6,132 bases of DNA from assembly GCA_021791615.1 (NCBI GenBank), contig JAJYWG010000011.1, positions 1-6,132 of the forward strand. The letters run 5' to 3'. Each line of letters opens with the position of its first letter. The first letter of the stretch is position 1. Shown here one piece after another: positions 1 through 5,461 of the stretch. This stretch comes from Actinomycetes bacterium (GTDB taxonomy: Bacteria; Actinomycetota; Acidimicrobiia; Acidimicrobiales; RAAP-2). The position numbers and the translations under genes were made by a program. The notes beneath the pieces were generated by a model that searched no databases, was not told the origin of the DNA, and saw only the letters and a program-made list of their open reading frames with translations.

Positions 1-68
1 GCCTAGGGACCGTCTTTTAGTCCGTAACCCCGTACATCAGTGAATCAGTAAGTACGTCTGGTGGGGCT

Positions 69-296
69 TCAGTCCCGCACCCGTGCCGCGATCCTTTCAG
101 CCAGTTCCCCGTCCTCGCTCATTTCTGCGAGCAAGGCACGCAGGACGGCCGACCCCGAGACGAACCAGTTGGTGGCATGACCGCGAAGCGTCAAGTACTC
201 GCTGTCATCGAGGTCGACCGTCACGTGATGGCGCCGGTGGTTTTCGTACGCCGGTTCCGGTCGAATCCGTACACCGGTTCCGGTGTTTTCGTACAC
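69..296 (-). CDS. small ribbon-helix-helix-like DNA-binding protein
   Basis: A 75-residue reading frame from GTG 296 to TGA 71-69. The conserved-looking part starts at HHVTVDLDDSEY: an alternating beta-strand pattern (VTVDL), an acidic turn, then two amphipathic helices separated by a VSGS turn and ending in LLAEMSEDGELAERIAARV. This matches the plan of ribbon-helix-helix (MetJ/Arc/CopG-type) proteins, which bind operators as dimers and often act as antitoxins or plasmid partition regulators. The first ~22 residues (YENTGTGVRIRPEPAYEN) are encoded by the DNA repeats at 245-302 and look repetitive, so the real start may be the in-frame GTG codon of HHVTV, giving about 52 residues; neither start has a convincing ribosome binding site. 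The frame is open upstream into the IS21 leader, so the IS may have removed the original start or promoter. No partner toxin or parA is visible. The fold assignment is moderate; the role is inference. Confidence 0.5.
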   Translation of the reverse strand: MYENTGTGVRIRPEPAYENHRRHHVTVDLDDSEYLTLRGHATNWFVSGSAVLRALLAEMSEDGELAERIAARVRD

Positions 297-302
297 CCCC
301 GG
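245..302. repeat. three spaced CGTAC(R)CC... repeats, possible operator or iterons
   Basis: Three direct copies start at 245, 268 and 290, a spacing of 23 and 22 bp (about two helical turns). Copies one and two (245-261, 268-284) share 16 of 17 bases, CGTAC(G/A)CCGGTTCCGGT. The third (290-302) keeps CGTACACC and then ends in CCCGG. TTTTCGTAC also occurs twice (241-249, 286-294). The array overlaps the 5' part of the ribbon-helix-helix frame, so autoregulatory operator sites are one reading. The alternative is that they belong to the left end of the IS21 element, because ends of that family carry multiple transposase-binding repeats. Confidence 0.6.
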
Positions 303-385
303 AGGCTGCCGGCACTGGCGTGAGCTGAGCGGGGCCCGGCACCCTGTTCGGACTGTCCACCACGACTGTCCGAAGGAGAGATGCC
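303..385 (+). promoter_or_regulatory. istA leader with ACTGTCC repeats and ribosome binding site
   Basis: This is the untranslated lead-in to istA. ACTGTCC occurs at 352-358 and 365-371, a 13-bp period, which would suit transposase-binding repeats near an IS21 left end. A strong Shine-Dalgarno, AAGGAG at 373-378, sits 7 nt before the GTG at 386 and decides that start over the ATG at 381, which is out of frame and soon stops. The exact IS terminus is not fixed; TGTTCGG at 345 is one candidate because family ends begin with TG. No confident -35/-10 pair was found. Confidence 0.5.
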
Positions 386-1147
386 GTGCCCCGGCCCCAC
401 ACTGCCATGCGCAATGTCAGAGATGTACTACGCCTGAGCCTCGGCGAGGGCCTGAGCCTCCGCAAGGTGTCGGCCTCGGCCGCGGCGCCGTTCAGCACCG
501 TGGCCGACTACGTGAGGCGGGCCAAGGCGGCGGGCCTGTCCTGGCCCCTGCCCGACGACATGGACGACGACGCCTTGGAGGCGCTCCTCTTCAACGCCGC
601 CACCTCTGCGCCGGCTGCCCAAAAGCCAGTTCCCGACTGGGCCTATGTGCACAAAGAGCTGCGCAAGAAAAGCGTGACGCTTATGCTGCTGTGGCTCGAG
701 TACGAAGAAGCCCACCCAGACGGCTGGGGCTACAGCCAGTTCACCGAGCACTACAGGCGCTGGCGCCAGACGGTCGACCTGCCGATGCGCCAGGAGCACA
801 AGGCGGGCGAGAAGCTCTTCGTCGACTTCCCCGGCGAGACCCTGCCTGTCTACGACGAAAAGACCGGCGAGGTGGCCATGGCCGCCGAGCTCTTCGTCGC
901 CGCCCTCGGGGCGAGCGGCTTGGTCTACGCCGAGGCCTTCCCCTCCCAGGAGCTCATCTACTGGGTGGCCGCCCACGTGCACACCTTCGAGGCCATAGGA
1001 GGCTGCCCCGAGATAGTCGTCTGCGACAACCTCCGCTCGGGGGTGACGAAGCCCCACCGCTACGAGCCCGACGTGAACGCCACCTACCAGGAGATGGCCG
1101 CCCACTACGGCGTCGCCGTATTGCCGGCCAGGGCCTACAAGCCCAAG
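386..1147 (+). pseudogene. istA: IS21 transposase IstA, 5' fragment (residues 1-254)
   Basis: IstA is the DDE transposase that cuts and joins the ends of IS21 elements, working with IstB. This fragment holds an N-terminal helix-turn-helix (about residues 8-46: RNVRDVLRLSLGEGLSLRKV and following) and most of the integrase-like catalytic core. The first catalytic aspartate is D147 in KLFVDFPG and the second is D214 in IVVCDNLRSG. The family reading continues through the conserved ARAYKPK at residues 248-254 and is then lost. From 1148 the frame runs into the recombinase element and ends at 1339, adding 63 unrelated residues. The start is GTG 386, placed 7 nt after AAGGAG. The missing glutamate and C-terminal domain lie at 4653-5441, so the peptide made here cannot be catalytic. 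Confidence 0.93.
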
Positions 1148-1185
1148 GATAATCACGAGGATTCTGTTATCCCGAGGACGCGGGG
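1144..1185 (+). repeat. RIT left terminal inverted repeat
   Basis: All 42 bases are found again, reverse-complemented, at 4579-4628, apart from one extra 8-bp unit on the right. The first four bases (CAAG, 1144-1147) are istA codon sequence and so match by chance or by target choice. Within the repeat, TAATCACGAGGA (1150-1161) and TTATCCCGAGGA (1167-1178) are 10/12 identical direct copies with a 17-bp period, probably two recombinase arms. GGATAA (1147-1152) and TTATCC (1167-1172) also form an inverted pair around a 14-bp spacer. Confidence 0.92.
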
Positions 1186-1230
1186 TTGGAGCAGTATTGT
1201 GGCGCTTCGCGCGGTGATTCCTCGGGATAA
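1167..1230. repeat. left-end pair of inverted 12-bp motifs (TTATCCCGAGGA)
   Basis: TTATCCCGAGGA at 1167-1178 returns as its exact complement at 1219-1230, separated by 40 bp. The inner copy directly abuts the ritC stop codon (1231-1233). The same arrangement exists at the right end (4498-4509 and 4586-4597), so each element end carries one inward-reading and one outward-reading copy. They are likely recombinase binding sites. In the ritC transcript the pair could also fold into a 12-bp stem, possibly acting as a terminator, though no U-run follows. Confidence 0.75.
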
Positions 1231-2250
1231 TTATGTGAGCCCGGCGAGTTTGAGGATCAGGTCGTCGTCTCCTTTCCAGATTGGGGCGGGGTCGAGCGTG
1301 GGGCTGCCTGCTTGCTGGATCGCTTCGCGGACCATCTGATTGTCCGCCGAGGCGTAGATGCTGGTGGTAGCGATGTTCGCGTGGCCGAGGAATTCTTTGA
1401 TGTGGGGCAGTGGGACGCCGGCTCGCAGCATCTGCATTGCCCGGGCGCGTCGGAACTGGTGGGCGTGGATGTGCTCGGGGACCACAGAGCAGCTCTGTCG
1501 GGCGACGGCCGCGTGTTTGTTGAGCAGGTAGGTGACGTTGTCCTGGCTCATCGGGTGTCGTCGACCTGCCTGGGTGGTGAAGAACACCACGGCGTCGCGG
1601 TCTCGTTGCTTGGGGTGGAACACGTCGAGGTAATGGTCGAGATGGCGGCCGGTTTTGTCCATGATCGGGACGATCCGGGTTTTGCGGCCTTTGCCGGTCA
1701 GGGTTAAACGGCCGCGACCGGGTGTGGTGTCGATGTCGGCGATGGTCAGATCGAGGAGCTCTTGAACACGCGCCGCGGTGTCGAAGAGGAGCAGGATCAT
1801 CACGGTGTCCCTGACGTCACGGTTGGCGTTCTGTCCCGGCGCCCGGATCAGCGCCTCGACGGCGGGCATGGCCAGCTCGTCGGGAGCATTCGCGGGTGCG
1901 TTGGCGCCTCGGACCGCTTTCACGTCGAGCCAGATCGCGACTAACGCCGGGTCTTCGGCTGCGCAGTAGGACAGGAACGACTTGATCGCGGCCAGGCGTT
2001 GGTTGGCGGAGGCGACGCTCAGTTGCCGGGTCTCGACCAGCCACATGGTGAACGCTTCGATGGTGGCGTGGTCGATGAGGTCGAAGGAGATCTCCGCCAG
2101 TGGCAACTGCCGCGTCTCGCGGAGATAGTCCAGCAGCGTTCTGATGGCTGTCTTGTAGGAACGGATGGTGTGCGGGCTGAGCCGCCGGGCGCGGGGAAGA
2201 TGCACGGTCAGCCAGGCGCGCACCAGGCCGTAGAGGTCAGCGGATGCCAT
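1231..2250 (-). CDS. ritC: RIT tyrosine recombinase, third gene (RitC-type)
   Basis: A 339-residue tyrosine recombinase (phage integrase family) that would cut and rejoin DNA at the element ends through a covalent 3'-phosphotyrosine. An N-terminal SAM-like core-binding domain spans about residues 5-105 (HTIRSYKTAIRTLLDYL), followed by the catalytic domain. The complete catalytic set is visible: R161 (TAARVQE), K187 (TGKGRK), H264 and R267 (HAHQFRRA), H290 (FLGH) and the nucleophile Y299 (TTSIYAS), nine residues after H290 as in XerD. The C-terminus ends IWKGDDDLILKLAGLT, a tail I associate with the last gene of the trio. The ATG at 2250 is chosen over an upstream GTG/ATG extension because GGAG lies 8 nt before it and it overlaps the ritB end by only 14 bp, which suggests translational coupling. 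This is the only gene of the trio with no visible defect. Confidence 0.9.
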   Translation of the reverse strand: MASADLYGLVRAWLTVHLPRARRLSPHTIRSYKTAIRTLLDYLRETRQLPLAEISFDLIDHATIEAFTMWLVETRQLSVASANQRLAAIKSFLSYCAAEDPALVAIWLDVKAVRGANAPANAPDELAMPAVEALIRAPGQNANRDVRDTVMILLLFDTAARVQELLDLTIADIDTTPGRGRLTLTGKGRKTRIVPIMDKTGRHLDHYLDVFHPKQRDRDAVVFFTTQAGRRHPMSQDNVTYLLNKHAAVARQSCSVVPEHIHAHQFRRARAMQMLRAGVPLPHIKEFLGHANIATTSIYASADNQMVREAIQQAGSPTLDPAPIWKGDDDLILKLAGLT

Positions 2251-3211
2251 CAGAGGTCTCCGGAAGTGCCGGTTCGATCTCGGCGTTGGCCAGGGCACGC
2301 AGCTCCGGGTGGTAATCGGCTGCGAGATGGAAGTAATACCAGGTGTCCTCGACGTTGACATGTCCCAGGTGCAGGCTCAGGTAGGTAACCAGAGCTTCGG
2401 GGTCCCGCCCGGCACGTGCCCACCGGTTGATCGTCTCAACGACATGGGCGTGACGCAGATCGTAGACCCGCGGTGGTGAGCTCGGGTCTGCGACGAGCCC
2501 GGCACCGACGGCATCGAGCAGTTCCCGGAACCAGGAGTCAATGCTCGTGGCGCTGTAGCAGCGCCCTGTGCGGTTCGGGAAAAACGCCGTGCGCTCGGGG
2601 TGCCAGGAGTTGATCGCGCTGTCGTAGGCACGGCAGTAGTGCTGCAGGTCACTCGACATGAATACCAGCCGGTCCTTGTGGCCTTTGGACTGCCGCACAT
2701 GCACGGTGCCCTTGGCGAGATCGACATCGCTTCGGTGCAGTCGCCGGGCTTCGCCGGGTCGCAGCCCGAGACAGTAGATCATCCGGAAGATCACCGGGAT
2801 GAGCAGTTGGCGTTGCCCGCCGTAGGGGGATGGCTCGATCCGGTCGGCCGCGTCGAAGAGCCCCCGTAGCTGTTGGTGGGTGAACAGGTGCGGCTGGTAG
2901 CGGGGCCCCCTGCCGGGGATCCCGACCGGGATGACATAGGCGGCGACGCCGCAACCGGCCATGTGCTTGGCCAGCTGGCGCACTGGGGTGATCCGTCGGG
3001 ACTGGGTGTTCACGTGCTCACCGGGCCGGGCAAATGCCCAGGCCATTGCCATCTCGCGGGTCAAGGTGTCCACGTCGGGATAGTCGCGGGCGCACATGGC
3101 GTCGAAGCGGCGCAGATGCTGCTCCGAGGTCGCATAGGGCAGCCCGATCGCATGCTTGAGCTCGACCAGCGCTTCGATGTGGCCAGAGAGCCCAGAGACG
3201 AGATCGTTCAT
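2237..3211 (-). CDS. ritB: RIT tyrosine recombinase, second gene (RitB-type)
   Basis: A 324-residue tyrosine recombinase. An N-terminal core-binding region (about residues 5-95) precedes the catalytic domain, which opens after a YQPHLFTHQQLRGLF segment (about 105-119). Visible active-site positions are R151 (CLGLRPGEA), K176 or K179 (SKGHKDR), R253 in VYDLRHAH, H284 (LHLGH) and Y293 (DTWYYFH). The first residue of the HxxR box is Tyr250, where His is usual in the family. The ATG at 3211 overlaps the ritA TGA in a classic ATGA arrangement, with a GGTGGGG-like ribosome binding site just upstream. That start is preferred over one 14 codons further up, which would overlap ritA more deeply. Translation therefore probably depends on ribosomes arriving from ritA, so the premature stop in ritA could lower its expression. 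Confidence 0.88.
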   Translation of the reverse strand: MNDLVSGLSGHIEALVELKHAIGLPYATSEQHLRRFDAMCARDYPDVDTLTREMAMAWAFARPGEHVNTQSRRITPVRQLAKHMAGCGVAAYVIPVGIPGRGPRYQPHLFTHQQLRGLFDAADRIEPSPYGGQRQLLIPVIFRMIYCLGLRPGEARRLHRSDVDLAKGTVHVRQSKGHKDRLVFMSSDLQHYCRAYDSAINSWHPERTAFFPNRTGRCYSATSIDSWFRELLDAVGAGLVADPSSPPRVYDLRHAHVVETINRWARAGRDPEALVTYLSLHLGHVNVEDTWYYFHLAADYHPELRALANAEIEPALPETSDGIR

Positions 3212-4446
3212 GACCCCACCGCCGGCTCGATCCCTACGAAATCCAAGCAGCACTCCCGCATCGAGCGCTCATCGGCGGCCAGGTAGTGGCGTGCCGATCC
3301 GATCCCCTGATGTCCAAGCGAACCCGAGATCACCGCCAGGGGCACCTCGTGCTCGAGCATCCTCGTCGCCATCGAGGCGCGCAACACCCGCAACCCCCTG
3401 CCCATACCCTCAGGTGCGGGGATGCCGGCACGGGTGAAGGCCTGAGCGGCGACGTGGTAGAAGTCGTTCGACGTCAGGCCCGTGAACGGGGCCTGGAGCC
3501 GCAGGAACAGGTGGTCGTCAACGCCACCGGTTGGTCGGGTATGCAACAGGTAGTCCGCGATCGCCTCGCCGACATCGGCGAGCAACGGCAAGCTGAGCAC
3601 CCTGTTCGTCTTGTGCTGGACAATCGTGGTCCGGGCCTGGCGCCAGTCGATGTCTGTGAGGCGCATCCCCGCGATGTCCACGGGACGCAGGCCGGTCCTG
3701 GCCGCCAAAAGCAACACCGCCCGGTTCCGGCACCCCGCTGGGGTCGTCCGGTCAGCGGTGTCGACCAGCTGATCGACACCACCGGCCGGTAGCACCTGCA
3801 CAGAACCGACACGGTGCGAGAACATGGTCGGGACCGCGCTCGACAGTCCTGCCTGGCACCCCGACTCCTCCAGGAAGCGGCACAGCACCCGCAGCGCGGA
3901 TGCCACCGTCCGCATGCTCTGCGGCCGGTAGCGCCCGCCGAGGAACACGATCCCGGCCGACACGTCCGCGAAGCCGACGTCTTTCACCCTGCTCACGCCG
4001 TGCTCGGGTAGCCACCCCAGCACCCTGCGCGACACCGTCGCATAGAGATCTTTCGTTGCCCTCGCCAGGCGTCGGCGCTCCAGCCAGCGTTCGAAGTCCT
4101 CCTGCACTGGGCGGAACACGGCGTTGAGCACATCATTGGGATGGGACTGCCGGGCCATCTGCCACCGGTAGCTACCTGTCGCCGCGACCTCGCACAACAC
4201 GAGCACCGACTTGCGCAACAGCTTGCGTCTCCACTCCTTGAGCTGCCCGTCAGGCTGTTTGGCCGCCATGAATAGCAAAAACACCGGAACGACATCCCCG
4301 GTGACCTCTTCGACGCCCTCGCGTGCACAGAAGACTTAGAACTGCGACCACGCCCACCGGTATTGCCACAACGTCGACGGGGCATGCCCGAACCCGACCA
4401 TCACCGTGTCGGCCGTAACGATCAACTCACCCACCGAGACCTGCAT
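3208..4446 (-). pseudogene. ritA: RIT tyrosine recombinase, first gene (RitA-type), with in-frame nonsense codon
   Basis: Read from ATG 4446 the gene has 412 codons, but codon 37 is TAA (4338-4336). Protein-like sequence runs on either side in one frame: HAPSTLWQYRWAWSQF, then stop, then VFCAREGVEEVTGDVVPV, as expected for a core-binding domain with one point mutation. The ATG at 4446 has AGGAG 6 nt upstream. The catalytic domain is intact in frame: R254 (RTGLRP), K279 (QHKTNR), R356 in LRVLRASMA, H379 (SLGHQG) and Y388 (ARHYL). The HxxR histidine position is R353. Internal restarts exist (GTG 4284, ATG 4269), but neither has a convincing ribosome binding site, and both lose the first 54-59 residues, part of the DNA-clamping domain. 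The gene stops at TGA 3210-3208, inside the ritB start. It could be a true pseudogene, a truncated protein made by reinitiation, or a sequencing error at one base. Confidence 0.85.
4336..4338 (-). other. premature TAA stop at ritA codon 37
   Basis: The plus-strand TTA reads TAA on the gene strand, in frame with both the upstream ATG 4446 and the downstream catalytic domain. One base change would turn it into a sense codon such as TTA, TCA, CAA, GAA or AAA. No frameshift is needed to link the two halves, which favours a single nonsense change over an unrelated upstream frame. Confidence 0.8.
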
Positions 4447-4452
4447 GTGCTG

Positions 4453-4457
4453 CTCCT
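4453..4457 (-). promoter_or_regulatory. ritA ribosome binding site
   Basis: AGGAG on the minus strand (within GAGAGGAGCAGCAC) sits 6 nt before ATG 4446. It is the best Shine-Dalgarno in the element. It decides the true ritA start, showing that the gene was built to begin upstream of the nonsense codon. Confidence 0.7.
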
Positions 4458-4481
4458 CTCACCTAGCCGATAGAAGAGCCG

Positions 4482-4510
4482 AACATACCCACCACCTTTA
4501 TCCCGAGGAA
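4482..4510 (-). promoter_or_regulatory. possible ritABC promoter
   Basis: On the minus strand TTCCTC (4510-4505) and TATGTT (4487-4482) are separated by 17 bp, a weak sigma70-like pair about 36 nt before the ritA start. The -35 lies inside the inner 12-bp motif (4498-4509), so a recombinase bound there could block transcription. Both hexamers match the consensus poorly. Confidence 0.25.
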
Positions 4511-4597
4511 CCGGCACTCCGAAATGGGCAACACCGCACGAAACACGGCCACCAACGAGCGCATTCAGGTAACCACACCCCCGCGTCCTCGGGATAA
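4498..4597. repeat. right-end pair of inverted 12-bp motifs
   Basis: TTATCCCGAGGA at 4498-4509 and its complement at 4586-4597, 76 bp apart, mirror the left-end pair at 1167-1178 and 1219-1230. Both inner copies extend by one base to TTCCTCGGGATAA. The longer spacing on this side holds the sequence upstream of ritA (4510-4585), in which no gene is seen. Confidence 0.75.
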
Positions 4598-4628
4598 CGG
4601 GATAACAGAATCCTCGTGATTATCCTTG
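4579..4628 (-). repeat. RIT right terminal inverted repeat
   Basis: The complement of the left repeat 1144-1185 with no mismatch in 42 bases, plus one extra 8-bp unit: GGGATAAC is duplicated in tandem at 4591-4598 and 4599-4606, while the left end has a single GTTATCCC (1166-1173). It contains the degenerate outer motif TCCTCGTGATTA (4611-4622) and the exact motif at 4586-4597. Confidence 0.92.
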
Positions 4629-4652
4629 TAATCCTGAATTCGGGATTTCCGG
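4629..4652. other. right-end extension with palindrome centred on GAATTC
   Basis: This stretch lies between the inverted repeat and the point where istA resumes, and has no left-end counterpart. Bases 4630-4647 form an imperfect palindrome (AATCC, T, GAATTC, G, GGATT; 16 of 18 positions symmetric). It is not istA sequence, because IstA continues directly from K254 to D255. It is probably the centre of the recombination site in the circular form, carried on the right end after integration. Confidence 0.7.
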
Positions 4653-5441
4653 GACAAGGCCAAGGCGGAAATTAGTGTCCTGCTCGTCGAGCGCTGGGTG
4701 CTCGCCCGGCTACGAAAGCAGCGCTTCACAAACTTGGCCGAGGCCAACGAAGAGATCTCCCGCCTCGTCGACTGGGTGAACGCCCGGCCCTTCAAGCGCC
4801 TCCCGGGCTCGCGCGCCGACCTGTTCGAGGCGCTCGACCGCCCGGCGCTGCGGCCGCTGCCGGCGAAGCATTACGAGTTCGCCACCCGCCGGCCCGCCAA
4901 GGTGGGCATCGACTACCACGTCGAGGTGCGCTCGGAACGCCACTTTTACTCCGTGCCCTACACCTTGGTGGGCGAGGTCGTCGACGTCCGCCTGTCGGCC
5001 ACGACCGTCGAGGTGTTCCACAAGTCCCGCCGGGTGGCCTCGCACCGCCGTGCGTACGGGCCGGGCTACACGACCGTGGCGGCCCACATGCCTGAGTCCC
5101 ACCGCCGCCACGCCGAGTGGACGCCCTCGCGCATCATCTCCTGGGCGAGGGGGACGGGCCCGGCAACGGCCAAGCTGGCCGAGGAGATCCTGGCCGCCCG
5201 CCCCCATCCCGAGCAGGGCTTCCGCAGCTGTCTGGGAGTCATCCGCCTCGGGGAGCGCTACGGGAAGGAACGCCTGGAGGCGGCCGCCGCCCGCGCCCTC
5301 GCCCTGCGCAGCTACTCGTACCGCTCGGTCGAGTCGGTCCTGAAGAACGGCCTCGACTCGAAGCCCCTCCCGGCCGAGCGGCCCCCTGTCCCACCCCACC
5401 CCGCGCACACGAACCTCCGTGGGCCGGGCTACTACCGATAG
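4653..5441 (+). pseudogene. istA: IS21 transposase IstA, 3' fragment (residues 255-516)
   Basis: This continues the frame of 386-1147 exactly: GAC AAG GCC AAG GCG GAA reads DKAKAE, the conserved motif carrying the third catalytic residue, E260. Downstream, ERWVLARLRKQRF (about 267-279) and the Mu-transposase-like C-terminal beta-barrel region (about 335-385, VEVRSERHFYSVPYTLVGEVV) are typical of IstA. A helical C-terminal tail with Pro-rich PLPAERPPVPPHP ends at TAG 5439-5441. The reconstructed protein of 516 residues is normal length for the family. The fragment has no start of its own; the first in-frame start-like codon, GTG 4698, would give only a catalytically incomplete C-terminal piece. 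istB follows after 20 bp. Confidence 0.93.
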
Positions 5442-5461
5442 AGAAAGGAAGAAAAGGCAAA

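Larger units (their letters stand above)
1148..4652 (-). mobile_element. RIT (recombinase in trio) element inserted in istA
   Basis: A 3505-bp insert carrying only three overlapping tyrosine recombinase genes, flanked by long inverted repeats; this is the defining organisation of RIT elements. The boundaries come from IstA: removing exactly this segment restores the conserved ...YKPKDKAKAE... motif in frame. GGA stands at both junctions (1147-1149 and 4652-4654), so the crossover can be placed anywhere within these 3 bp; it is either the shared core or a 3-bp duplication. The ends are asymmetric: the right end has 28 extra bases (4625-4652) outside the strongest part of the inverted repeat. 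No cargo gene is present. I inferred the RIT class from gene number, order, overlaps and inverted ends. Confidence 0.88.

Noticed and set aside
1..68. GGAC (7-10) and GTCC (20-23) hairpin and the ATCAGT doublet (36-41, 44-49)
   Set aside because: Too short to separate from chance; no gene or RNA can be assigned in this stretch.
283..1152. 289-codon plus-strand frame overlapping istA
   Set aside because: It is the Arg/Pro/Gly-rich alternative frame of a GC-rich gene; the istA frame shows clear family motifs and a ribosome binding site.
428..1156. 242-codon minus-strand frame opposite istA
   Set aside because: Antisense shadow of istA codons, with low-complexity Gly/Val/His composition and no recognisable domain.
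1202..1212. GCGC-TTC-GCGC hairpin as a rho-independent terminator
   Set aside because: The stem is only 4 bp, with no T-run on either side.
1148..1339. A genuine 317-residue protein from GTG 386 to 1339
   Set aside because: The last 63 residues are element-end DNA read out of context, antisense to the end of ritC; the real protein is the split IstA.
1312..3792. Several plus-strand frames (1312-1707, 1999-2358, 2873-3286, 3286-3792) opposite the recombinases
   Set aside because: They are complements of ritC, ritB and ritA, which carry the conserved catalytic motifs; none has a start signal or domain of its own.
4406..4597. 63-codon plus-strand frame between ritA and the right end
   Set aside because: No ribosome binding site or domain; it covers the ritA leader and the terminal motifs, which explain the sequence.
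1144..4628. CRISPR array or integron-type system to explain the repeats
   Set aside because: The repeats are element ends and motif pairs in inverted arrangement; there is no regular repeat-spacer pattern, cas gene or attC-like cassette.
4710..5408. 232-codon minus-strand frame opposite istA 3' part
   Set aside because: Antisense shadow of the IstA C-terminal domain without recognisable motifs.
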